The notes: a model not told the origin generated them from the letters alone. A DNA stretch of 64,000 bases from CAXBCP01 sp963974055 (GCA_963974055.1 CAXBCP010000009.1:62001-126000); one strand, 5' to 3'. Positions 24,618 to 31,795 are shown, counted from the stretch's first letter. Made by a program: numbers and translations.

Positions 24618-25781
24618 ATGCCCGACGGCGGCGACGCGGTCACCGTAAAGGTCATATCCTCGCTCGACGAAGTCGCGGAGGCGCACTGGGATGCCTGCGC
24701 CGGGGACGAGAACCCCTTCGTCTCGCACCGCTTTCTCAAGACGCTCGAGGATTCCGACGCCGCCACCGGCGAGGCCGGCTGGCTGCCCCAGCATATCGTC
24801 ATCGAGGACGAGAACGGCATTGCCGGCTGCGCGCCGTGCTACCTGAAGAACCACTCCCACGGCGAATACGTCTTCGACTGGGGCTGGGCCGACGCCTATG
24901 AGCGCGCCGGCGGCCAGTACTATCCGAAGCTCCAGGTCTCGGTGCCGTTCTCGCCGGTCACCGGGCCGCGCCTGCTGGTCCGCGGTGGCGACGACAAGCC
25001 GCATACCCGGCGCCTGCTGGCGGCCGGGCTGCTGGAACTGGCCAAGCAGCACAAGGTCTCGTCGCTCCACATCACCTTCCCGCTGGAAGAGGAATGGACC
25101 GAGCTCGGCGAGATGGGGCTGATCCAGCGCCAGGGCCAGCAGTTCCACTGGCAGAATAACGGCTATGGGACCTTCGACGATTTCCTCGACACCCTGAATT
25201 CGCGCAAGCGCAAGATGATCCGCAAGGAACGCGCCGCCGCCAATGCCGAGGTCGATATCCAGGTGCTGACGGGCGATGCCATAAAGCCCAAGCACATGCA
25301 GGCCTTCTATCATTTCTATATCAACACCGTGGACCGCAAATGGGCCCACGCCTATCTCAACTACGAGTTCTTCCAGCTGCTGCGCGAGCGCATGGCCGAC
25401 AACGTGGTGCTGGTGATCGCCAGCCATGACGGCGACTACGTCGCCGGCGCCCTGAACCTGCGCGGCCCGAACACGCTGTGGGGCCGCAACTGGGGCTGCA
25501 CGGAACGCTTCCGCATGCTCTATTTCGAGACCTGCTTCTACCGCGGCATCGAGTTCGCGATTGAGAACGGCCTGTCCAGGGTCGAGGCCGGCGCCCAGGG
25601 GCCGCACAAGATCAGCCGCGGCTACCTGCCGTCGCCGACCTACAGCGCCCACTGGATCCGCGACGAGGGCTTCCGCACCGCGGTCGCCGATTTCTGCGAC
25701 CGCGAGCGCCGCGGCATCGAACACGAAATGGACTCCCTCAGCGACCTGTCTCCCTTCAAACGCGCGAATGAATCGCCTTAG
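24618..25781 (+). CDS. GNAT-like N-acyltransferase (DUF482 / peptidogalycan-type)
   Basis: A 387-residue protein of the family often annotated as peptidogalycan biosynthesis or DUF482 GNAT acyltransferase. Markers are NPFVSHRFLKTLEDS and a WLPQHIVIEDENGIAGCAPCYLK-type start. The middle reads YYPKLQVSVPFSPVTGPRLL, FDDFLDTLNSRKRKMIRKER and FYINTVDRKW. The end has EAGAQGPHKISRGYLP. The substrate is not known. It shares the paired-GNAT arrangement of FemABX-type enzymes. It starts two bases after the RidA gene, so the two are co-transcribed. A dispersed repeat begins immediately after its stop. Confidence 0.83.
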   Translation: MPDGGDAVTVKVISSLDEVAEAHWDACAGDENPFVSHRFLKTLEDSDAATGEAGWLPQHIVIEDENGIAGCAPCYLKNHSHGEYVFDWGWADAYERAGGQYYPKLQVSVPFSPVTGPRLLVRGGDDKPHTRRLLAAGLLELAKQHKVSSLHITFPLEEEWTELGEMGLIQRQGQQFHWQNNGYGTFDDFLDTLNSRKRKMIRKERAAANAEVDIQVLTGDAIKPKHMQAFYHFYINTVDRKWAHAYLNYEFFQLLRERMADNVVLVIASHDGDYVAGALNLRGPNTLWGRNWGCTERFRMLYFETCFYRGIEFAIENGLSRVEAGAQGPHKISRGYLPSPTYSAHWIRDEGFRTAVADFCDRERRGIEHEMDSLSDLSPFKRANESP

Positions 25782-25887
25782 CCCCCCTCCCTGGCCCTCC
25801 CCCCGCAAGCGGGGAGAGGGGATTACACATTCGTCCGTCTCGCACACCCTGTCCCCTCTCCCTTTAGGGGGAGGGTCAGGGAGGGGG
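25782..25887. repeat. Dispersed palindromic repeat after the GNAT gene
   Basis: CCCTCCCTGGCCCTCCCCC at the left pairs with GGGGGAGGGTCAGGGAGGG at the right (25866-25887), allowing one mismatch. Inside, CCCCGCAAGCGGGG makes a small hairpin and GGGGAGAGGGG pairs with CCCCTCTCC. The whole 106 bp can fold as a long, branched stem. It has the look of the REP/MITE-like intergenic elements that are common in high-GC proteobacteria and may also end transcription. Confidence 0.75.
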
Positions 25888-25952
25888 TTCTCAGCGAGCG
25901 ATTATTCTGCGACGAATAAGGTTCGTTTTTCCGCTCCAAACCGGGTTTTCCC

Positions 25953-26786
25953 ATGACTGACTTCGAAGACATCCCCTATCGCACGATCGACGGCCACACG
26001 CTGGAGGCGCGGCTCTACCGGCCCGCCGGCAGCGGCCCCGACATTAGCCCCGACAGCGGCCCGGCGCGCTGGGTCGTGGACGTTCACGGCGGCGCCTGGG
26101 GCTCCGGCGACAGGCTCAACAACCAGGTCATCCACGAAGACCTCGCAGCCCACGGTATCGGCGTCTTCGCGCTCGATTTCCGCCTGTCGGACACGGCGCA
26201 GTATCCGGCTATGGTCGACGACGTCAGCTACGGCATCCGCTGGTTCAAGGCCAATGCCGCTGCCCTCGGCGTGAATGCCGCGACCATCGGCGGGCTCGGC
26301 TCGTCGAGCGGCGCGCAGCAACTGGGGCTGGTCGCGCTGTGTCCCGCCAACCCGCGCTGGACGACGCCGGATGCCGCCCTCGGCGACGCCGATGCGAGCA
26401 TCGATTTCTTCGTCGCCGGCTGGCCGATCCTCGATCCGCTGGCGCGCTACCGCATGGTGCGCGACGCCGGCAACGAGCGCCTGGTCGCCGCCCACGATGC
26501 CTGTTTCGCGACCGAGGCCGACATGGCGGAGGGCAACCCCTGCGCGCTGCTCGACCGCGGCGAGGCCACCCACCTGCCGCCAATGATCGTCATCCAGGGC
26601 ACGGCGGACGCCAATGTCGAACACACCTGGCAGGACCGCTTCGCCGATCTCTACCGCGCCAAGGGCGGCACGGTGGAGATGCACAAATACGACGGCCAGC
26701 CCCACACCTTCGTGACCGCCGACCCGACCTCGGCGGCATCCCTGGATGCGATTGTGAAGATCCGGGAATTCGTCCTCGCGGTCTGA
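25953..26786 (+). CDS. Alpha/beta hydrolase, esterase/lipase (HSL-like)
   Basis: A 277-residue cytoplasmic hydrolase. VVDVHGGAWGSGDR is the oxyanion HGG motif and GLGSSSGAQQLGLVAL the nucleophile elbow, with Ser in GxSxG form (GSSSG). The Asp is probably in GTADANVEHTW and the His in YDGQPHTFV near residue 255. It resembles hormone-sensitive-lipase/arylformamidase-type esterases; the substrate is unknown. Flanked by dispersed repeats on both sides, it appears to be a stand-alone gene. Confidence 0.85.
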   Translation: MTDFEDIPYRTIDGHTLEARLYRPAGSGPDISPDSGPARWVVDVHGGAWGSGDRLNNQVIHEDLAAHGIGVFALDFRLSDTAQYPAMVDDVSYGIRWFKANAAALGVNAATIGGLGSSSGAQQLGLVALCPANPRWTTPDAALGDADASIDFFVAGWPILDPLARYRMVRDAGNERLVAAHDACFATEADMAEGNPCALLDRGEATHLPPMIVIQGTADANVEHTWQDRFADLYRAKGGTVEMHKYDGQPHTFVTADPTSAASLDAIVKIREFVLAV

Positions 26787-26835
26787 TCTTCTGTCGGCGC
26801 CGGGGGAATCGCTTCCCCGGCCCGCCACCAAACCA

Positions 26836-27082
26836 AAACCCGTAAAACAACCCCATGCACCCGAAGGGAAGGGATGGCATTGACGGGAGATCCCCGCCGC
26901 CGCGGGGATGACCACCGCCCCGGCCCGCCGGTCCGGTGCCGCGAAACGCAAACCCGCAATTCAACCCCATGCACCCGAAGGGAAGGGACGGCAGTGGCGG
27001 GCCGCGTCCCTGCCCGGGCGGGACCGCCGCCCCGGCCCGCCGCAAATCGCAAACCCGCAATTCAACCCCATACACCCGAAGC
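26836..27082. repeat. Three direct copies of a ~32-44 bp dispersed repeat
   Basis: Copies start at 26836, 26950 and 27051 and share the core AAACCCGCAATTCAACCCCA followed by TGCACCCGAAG; the first two continue with GGAAGGGA. Spacings are 114 and 101 bp. Between copies one and two lies GATCCCCGCCGCCGCGGGGAT, a hairpin often seen in dispersed repeats of high-GC proteobacteria. Copies differ at several sites and the spacers are unequal, so this is not a CRISPR array. Confidence 0.75.
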
Positions 27083-27590
27083 TCCGGAATACCCTTCACG
27101 GAAAACGGAACCCCGCCGCACGGAACCCTTTCGCCAACCGGCCGCGCCGACTGACGCCGGGATATCGCCCGGAAGCCGCCGGGATGCCGGCGCGATGCCG
27201 CCCGAATTGCGATTAATTATCTGTCGTAGCGCCTCTCCCCTGTCGTGATCGTCCGGCCTGCCGATACCGGAACGCAACCCGACAGGGAGTGTAACACAAA
27301 AAGAACAAATAACGAACATATATGACTGAGCTGATTCAGCTTGAAATTTATCAGGATTGAAAGATCAGCGCCCAACCGGCCACCGCCTCTCTAACTAGGT
27401 TGTCGACCTTCCAATCAGATTCCACTCATAAACGGGGGAATGACGGGGACAAGGTCAAAAACAATGCCACCACCGAGTTTCTCATCAACGGAGTTCAACT
27501 AGAAAAATCGATCAAACGGGTTAGAGCCAAGTTAAAATTTTTGATCAGCTGACAATTTTAATAGCCCTTCCTAAACTAGGTCACTCGCGA

Positions 27591-27605
27591 CCAACTTAAA
27601 GTTGG
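27591..27605. promoter_or_regulatory. Perfect palindrome upstream of the NACHT gene, candidate operator
   Basis: CCAACTT-A-AAGTTGG has two perfect 7-bp arms around one central base. Its right end is 71 bases before the ATG of the NACHT-LRR gene. Position and symmetry suit a dimeric repressor site, but no cognate regulator is encoded next to it and no clear promoter boxes were identified. Confidence 0.35.
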
Positions 27606-27676
27606 CTGTTCCGTATCTTGCAATCACAAGAACAATCATTCAACTTTGTGGAGAAAATTCACTTTAGGCGAAGAAC

Positions 27677-30562
27677 ATGCCCCTCGTTGAAACATTGGTT
27701 TTATCTCTTGGAGCATCTTTATCAAAGGCTGCCATAAAACTCTGGATGTCAGATTCCGGATTAGCAATCGACGCATCTTCTGCTTTAGTCGACACGTTCA
27801 AAAAGCATCTGCCTGATGAACTTTCTAGGCGAAGGGCCAATCGACTTTACGAACAGATTGCTGAACAAACGGCGGAAAAAATTGAGCCACTATTTCGACA
27901 AGAATTCGGTCGGCTCGAAGATGATCGCAAAGAACGCGTCGCCCTAGCTGTTGCAAAGACAATCGATGACGCTGGTGCTTCGGCTGAAATTCTCGCTCAG
28001 TTGGATTTCGACCCGGTAAAACTCGAGACATACTTTAACAAGTTCAATTCGACTGCAGAATTTTCGCTTACGGCAACGCAATCCGTTTTCTACGAACGAA
28101 TTCTCAGAGAATCTTGTTTCTACATTATCGAGATTGCTAACAATTTGCCGACGTTAAAAACGGCAATAGCGTCAGAAATTCTTAAACGCCAAACCGAAAT
28201 ACTAGAGAAAATCGAAAAGATTCTAAAAAATATACCGGAGAGTATATTTGACTCATCAAAAGACAGTGACGTCGAAGGCTTCGAGAACTTATATCGACGG
28301 ACGATTTCATCGAAGTTAGATGAAATCGAGCTACACGGATTGAGCTTACGGTCAGTGAACCCACGATACAGTTTATCTGTCGCATACATCAGCCTCATGA
28401 TGTCCCTCGGGGGGAAACTTGCTCAAAATGAAGAGACCATCAACCGCGTACCCGTCGGAAAAGCATTCGCGGGAGGGAAACGATTCCTAATTTTTGGAGA
28501 GCCCGGTTCCGGGAAGACAACTCTGTTAAAATGGATTGCAGTTCAGACAGCAAAATTGAATTTTGAAAACGAACTCGCTGAATGGAATAACTGTTTTCCA
28601 TTTTTCGTCCGATTACGCCGTTATTCTGTAGGTGAATTTCCAGTTGGCGCAAAATTAGTAACGCATTTGGCGCCGACATTGGAAGGTCATCTACCCCATC
28701 AGTGGGTAGAAAAAAAATTAAATTCCGGACAAGCAATTCTGTTAGTCGACGGCCTTGATGAACTACCAGAAAACAAAAGGAATTCGGCAAGGAAATGGCT
28801 TAAGGAACTGGCCGAAGTTTACGCAAACGCGACAATAATTGTCACATCTCGCCCGCCCGCTGTACCGCGCACCTGGCTAGACTCTGTAAATTTCGATGTG
28901 CGGGAAATTCAACCAATGAACTCGCACGAGATCACAACGTTCATTAATTATTGGCACACTGCCGAAAAGGAAGCAATTAATGATCCAGTCATTGTAGAAA
29001 GGATCGATCGAGCCGGAAAGACGTTGAAGAACGAAATTTCCAATAATGACGAACTGCGAAATTTGTGCACTACGCCATTATTAGGCGCAATGATATGCGC
29101 GCTCTATTTGGAAAGAAAGGAGCACCTACCGGCAGATAGGTTGGACCTTTACTCTATGACACTCGATTCAATCTTAGAGGGGCGAGATAACGAAAGAGAC
29201 ATCCCTCAAATTTACGAATTTGATCTGACTAAGCGGGAAAAAGAGTACCTGCTTATGAGCATCGCACAATGGTTTCTTCTGAATGGAAAAGTCGATGCCT
29301 CTATCAACGACGTCAAACTCCACCTTGAATCTGTAGCTTCTCGTTTTGGAGATGGTGATCTAACGGCAGACCAACTCCTAAACTTCCTATTAGAACGAAG
29401 TGGCGTTCTTCGCACGCCAGCCGTTGGAAGCTTAGATTTCATTCACAAGACATTTCAAGAGTATCTTGGAGCAAAAGCTATTGTCACCGACAACAATATT
29501 GGATTGTTAGTCCTATCTGCGCACGTCCCCGAATGGCGTGAAGTCGTGGTTCTCGCGGCAGGCCTCTCCAACAACCCACAATTAACCGAACTAATTGATG
29601 GGATATTAGATCGATCTGAAAAATCATCAGATATCGAAAGTAATATTTTAAAAATTGTGGCTGTAGCCTGCAAAGGTACCGTAGCAATATGGCCTCCCGG
29701 GGTAGCAGATCGACTAGACACCGTTTTTGCCGAGCTCTTCCCGCCTCGTGATATATGGGCTGCAAGAAGCATTGCAAAAGCCGGCCCACAGGCACTCGAC
29801 TACCTATCAGGCTACCAAGACGAAGAAGACGCTATTGCCGCAGCTTGTATCCATGCAATCATCTCAATTGGCGGGAAAAAAGCACTCGAAACCCTAGAAG
29901 CATACGGGTCCAATTCTGGAGCGCTTGCCGCTACAGAACTATTGCAAGGTTGGGACTATTTTGACCAGCTCCAGTACGCAAAGTTAATATTGAAAAAAAA
30001 CAACGCCCGTTTTGGAATAAACTGGAATGACAGAAATAATTTGGAAGGAATTCAATATTTAAAGAATCTGCATTCTTTTGAACTATCCGATTCATGGAAG
30101 ATTCGAAGTATCAATAATCTAAAGAACGCCAAAAAACTAAAACACTTAGTACTAAAGAATTGCAACTCGCTCGATTCAATATCAGCCCTTAAAAATCTTT
30201 CCGAATTAAGACACCTGACCATCGAGAATTCACCTGACATCAAATCCATCAAAGCAATAGAATCTCTGATCCACCTAAAAGAATTATACTTAGATGGCTG
30301 CTCTAGAATATCAAATTTATTACCAATATCAAATTTAACTCAATTACAAATCCTGCACCTAAACGGTCTATATAATCTCACCGATCTTGATTTTATCAGT
30401 AAACTCAAAAGCCTCGAACAACTAGATTTAACAGGTTGCTATGGAATAACAGATTTAATACCGTTAGCCCGACTCCCCAATCTCACAACCGTCTATCTCC
30501 CAGAATTAAATTACGACCAAAATTTGCCGAGTGAATTTATTGAACGGGTAGAAATTTTATAG
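27677..30562 (+). CDS. NACHT NTPase with leucine-rich repeats, putative NLR-like antiphage protein
   Basis: A 961-residue STAND ATPase. Residues 1-250 are an alpha-helical N-terminal region without recognised enzymatic motifs. The NACHT domain has Walker A GEPGSGKTT (274-282), Walker B with the NACHT-type acidic extension AILLVDGLDELPE (353-365), and sensor-like IIVTSRPP (387-394). The winged-helix end carries FIHKTFQEYL (589-598), the usual FxHxxFxEY of these proteins. A helical stretch (about 600-790) is followed by about six leucine-rich repeats of 22-23 residues (795-941). Bacterial NACHT proteins of this plan have been shown to protect against phage; here the role is inferred. The gene lies alone in AT-rich DNA between repeats and a tRNA remnant, with a weak ribosome site. 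Confidence 0.88.
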   Translation: MPLVETLVLSLGASLSKAAIKLWMSDSGLAIDASSALVDTFKKHLPDELSRRRANRLYEQIAEQTAEKIEPLFRQEFGRLEDDRKERVALAVAKTIDDAGASAEILAQLDFDPVKLETYFNKFNSTAEFSLTATQSVFYERILRESCFYIIEIANNLPTLKTAIASEILKRQTEILEKIEKILKNIPESIFDSSKDSDVEGFENLYRRTISSKLDEIELHGLSLRSVNPRYSLSVAYISLMMSLGGKLAQNEETINRVPVGKAFAGGKRFLIFGEPGSGKTTLLKWIAVQTAKLNFENELAEWNNCFPFFVRLRRYSVGEFPVGAKLVTHLAPTLEGHLPHQWVEKKLNSGQAILLVDGLDELPENKRNSARKWLKELAEVYANATIIVTSRPPAVPRTWLDSVNFDVREIQPMNSHEITTFINYWHTAEKEAINDPVIVERIDRAGKTLKNEISNNDELRNLCTTPLLGAMICALYLERKEHLPADRLDLYSMTLDSILEGRDNERDIPQIYEFDLTKREKEYLLMSIAQWFLLNGKVDASINDVKLHLESVASRFGDGDLTADQLLNFLLERSGVLRTPAVGSLDFIHKTFQEYLGAKAIVTDNNIGLLVLSAHVPEWREVVVLAAGLSNNPQLTELIDGILDRSEKSSDIESNILKIVAVACKGTVAIWPPGVADRLDTVFAELFPPRDIWAARSIAKAGPQALDYLSGYQDEEDAIAAACIHAIISIGGKKALETLEAYGSNSGALAATELLQGWDYFDQLQYAKLILKKNNARFGINWNDRNNLEGIQYLKNLHSFELSDSWKIRSINNLKNAKKLKHLVLKNCNSLDSISALKNLSELRHLTIENSPDIKSIKAIESLIHLKELYLDGCSRISNLLPISNLTQLQILHLNGLYNLTDLDFISKLKSLEQLDLTGCYGITDLIPLARLPNLTTVYLPELNYDQNLPSEFIERVEIL

Positions 30563-30603
30563 TTTGCGGATATTAATTCATCACATAATGCTTCCAGAGC
30601 GCG

Positions 30604-30637
30604 AAAAAAGGGCTTAGCGAAAACCGACTAAGCCCTT
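30604..30637 (-). terminator. Rho-independent terminator belonging to the tRNA-fMet remnant
   Basis: On the minus strand AAGGGCTTAG, a 10-base loop, CTAAGCCCTT and a run of T form a strong intrinsic terminator. It lies eight bases past the CCA end of the tRNA fragment, the place expected for the original tRNA terminator. It will also oppose transcription coming from the NACHT gene on the other strand. Confidence 0.8.
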
Positions 30638-30645
30638 GCAATTGT

Positions 30646-30691
30646 TGGTTGCGGGGGCACGATTTAAACCTGCGGCCTTCAGGTTATGAGC
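30646..30691 (-). pseudogene. 3' part of an initiator tRNA-Met (CAT), truncated remnant
   Basis: Read on the minus strand, GCTCATAACCTGAAGG followed by CCGCAGGTTTAAATC and GTGCCCCCGCAACCA matches the 3' 46 nt of a bacterial initiator tRNA from the anticodon loop (CAT) through the encoded CCA. The 5' half is missing; upstream sequence is unrelated. The T arm carries changes (TTTAAATCG where TTCAAATCC is usual) that break a pair, so it cannot be functional. Such fragments are typical of integration or recombination at tRNA genes. Confidence 0.82.
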
Positions 30692-30773
30692 GTGATTGTC
30701 AATAATCCTGCGCAATCCCATAAACTTCCAAAAAAAAACGACCATGAAAATCCGGGTATCCGCGCCGGGATAC

Positions 30774-30854
30774 CCCCCACAAAAAAACCCGGCACAGGGC
30801 CGGGTTTCTTTTCGTCGGGAACGAGCGGAGGGTTATTCCACGAATTCCTCGACC
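30774..30854. repeat. 81-bp direct repeat, left copy of the clpA 3' end
   Basis: Identical to 31715-31795 except for three substitutions. On the minus strand it spells the last codons of clpA (Val-Glu-Glu-Phe-Val-Glu-stop) followed by the clpA terminator hairpin and poly-T. It is detached from any clpA body and is preceded by a truncated antitoxin start. With the right copy it brackets the higBA operon with a period of 941 bp. Confidence 0.92.
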
Positions 30855-30855
30855 T

Positions 30856-30933
30856 TGACGGGACATCGATCTGGCGCGCCGGCTCTGTAAGTTCGTCTTT
30901 CAGAACCTCGCCGGGATGAGCTAGCTGTTTCAA
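30856..30933 (-). pseudogene. Truncated HigA-type antitoxin start
   Basis: An ATG at 30933 opens MKQLAHPGEVLKDELTEP and then 8 further residues before the frame runs into the clpA 3' repeat. LAHPGEVLKDEL is the conserved start of HigA/VapI-type antitoxins (the intact HigA next door has GHPGEFIREEV). Only about 26 residues survive and the helix-turn-helix is gone. It begins 15 bases after the intact higA stop, so a second antitoxin gene has been cut by the junction. Confidence 0.65.
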
Positions 30934-30948
30934 CAGCTGCGCCGTGCC

Positions 30949-31260
30949 TCAAACCGGGTCCGGAACGAACGGCTTCACATCGACCTGATCGGCCTTATCG
31001 CGCATGGTTGATGCGTCATACCAGGCCTGCATACGCAGCAGCGTATCCATGGACAGACCGAAGGCCTTTTCGAGCCGCAGGGCCATTTCCGGCGTCAGGC
31101 CCGCTTTCTCGTTCAGCAGGTCCGACACCGTTGCGCGGCGCACCCCGAGAATCCCGGCCGCGCGGCTGATGCTCAACCCCAGTTCTTCAATCACTTCTTC
31201 GCGGATGAATTCACCCGGATGGCCGGGCTTCATCCCGACTTTGATTCCCTCGTTTTCCAT
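30949..31260 (-). CDS. higA: HigA-family antitoxin
   Basis: A 103-residue antitoxin with GMKPGHPGEFIREEVIEE at the start and an XRE-type helix-turn-helix. The HTH reads LSISRAAGILGVRRATVSDLLN, then LTPEMALRLEKAFGLSMDTLLRMQ. It should neutralise HigB and repress the operon. Its ATG overlaps the higB TGA by one base (TGATG), the toxin-first order typical of higBA. Composition is GC-rich like the chromosome, unlike the NACHT gene, so the two probably arrived separately. Confidence 0.93.
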   Translation of the reverse strand: MENEGIKVGMKPGHPGEFIREEVIEELGLSISRAAGILGVRRATVSDLLNEKAGLTPEMALRLEKAFGLSMDTLLRMQAWYDASTMRDKADQVDVKPFVPDPV

Positions 31261-31544
31261 CAGTGGTAATCCTCCAAATTCAGATGCTCCACGCTCACGC
31301 CATCGATCTCGAAGGTGATGCGCCAATTGCCCGATGCACTGATGCTCCACGTCCCTGCCCGGTCGCCCGTCAGCTGATGAATGCGCCAGCCGGGGGGACC
31401 TTCTACGCCCGCCATATTCTCGGCGGCGATCAGGGCTGTCAGAATTCGCCGCACCCGCCCGACCAGATCGCGACTGATTTCGCGGTCGTCATCATCTTCG
31501 ATGAGGCGCCTTAGCCCCCTGTGGTCAATCGAACCAATCTGCAC
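31260..31544 (-). CDS. higB: HigB-family toxin (RelE superfamily mRNA interferase)
   Basis: A 94-residue toxin starting at GTG 31544. The RelE/HigB fold shows in DHRGLRRLIED, VGRVRRILTALIAAENM, PPGWRIHQLTGDRAGTWSISASGNWRITFE and the ending VEHLNLEDYH. Family members cleave mRNA on the ribosome. The key basic residues and terminal DYH are retained, so it looks intact. It is transcribed just before higA and behind a palindromic operator at 31554-31572. Confidence 0.9.
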   Translation of the reverse strand: MQIGSIDHRGLRRLIEDDDDREISRDLVGRVRRILTALIAAENMAGVEGPPGWRIHQLTGDRAGTWSISASGNWRITFEIDGVSVEHLNLEDYH

Positions 31545-31553
31545 ATTTCAATG

Positions 31554-31572
31554 TGTACGGTTATACCGTACA
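31554..31572. promoter_or_regulatory. Palindromic operator upstream of higBA
   Basis: TGTACGGT-TAT-ACCGTACA is a perfect 8-bp inverted repeat with a 3-bp centre, nine bases upstream of the higB start on the minus strand. HigA and HigBA complexes usually bind such palindromes over their own promoter, so autoregulation is likely. Confidence 0.7.
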
Positions 31573-31714
31573 TACGTCAAGTCATCTCCTGATTTTTTCG
31601 ATGGAGGTTCCATCGCCATGGCCACTGCAACCCGGCGAATGCGGGGCAGTCACGGTAGAGGAGAACCGACAGCAGACACACAAAGGCGGCCTGGCGTCCG
31701 GGCACAGCCGAACG

Positions 31715-31795
31715 CCCCCACAAAAAAACCCGGCACAGGGCCGGGTTTCTTTTCGTCGGGTACGGGCGGCGGGTTATTCCACGAATTCCTCGACC
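31715..31795. repeat. 81-bp direct repeat, right copy (native clpA 3' end)
   Basis: This is the genuine end of clpA with its terminator, matching 30774-30854 with three differences. It includes the clpA stop codon at 31774-31776 (minus strand). Confidence 0.92.
31722..31748 (-). terminator. clpA Rho-independent terminator
   Basis: On the minus strand AAACCCGG, a 7-base loop and CCGGGTTT followed by further T residues form a clear intrinsic terminator 26 bases past the clpA stop. A copy of it is carried in the left repeat at 30781-30807. Confidence 0.88.

Larger units (their letters stand above)
26787..27676. other. Long intergenic region: repeats, then AT-rich island edge
   Basis: No gene is credible in these 890 bp. 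The left part (to about 27085) is GC-rich and holds three copies of a dispersed repeat. From about 27240 the composition turns AT-rich, and this marks the left edge of the NACHT island. The AT-rich part contains short palindromes: AGCTGA-T-TCAGCT (27329-27341), TTAAAATT...AATTTTAA (27532-27561) and CCAACTT-A-AAGTTGG (27591-27605). No integrase or clear attachment site was found at this edge. Confidence 0.6.
30563..30948. other. Scar region between the NACHT gene and higA
   Basis: These 386 bp contain no complete gene but hold several remnants described separately: a terminator and tRNA-fMet 3' fragment (30604-30691), the left copy of the clpA 3' end (30774-30854) and a truncated higA start (30856-30933). 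About 80 bp between the tRNA fragment and the clpA copy show nothing recognisable apart from a run of A residues. Confidence 0.7.

Noticed and set aside
26836..27082. Possible CRISPR array from three spaced repeats
   Set aside because: Spacings (114 and 101 bp) are too long and unequal, the repeats diverge, there are only three, and no cas genes are present.
27062..27319. An 85-codon minus-strand frame at the island's left edge
   Set aside because: It crosses a dispersed repeat, has no recognisable motifs, and looks like chance coding.
30646..30691. A functional initiator tRNA gene
   Set aside because: Only the 3' part is present; the acceptor 5' strand, D arm and half of the anticodon stem are missing and the T stem is mispaired.
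30679..30933. An 84-codon frame read as a new gene
   Set aside because: Only the first 26 codons resemble an antitoxin; the rest is the clpA 3' repeat read out of frame. Treated as a truncated gene instead.
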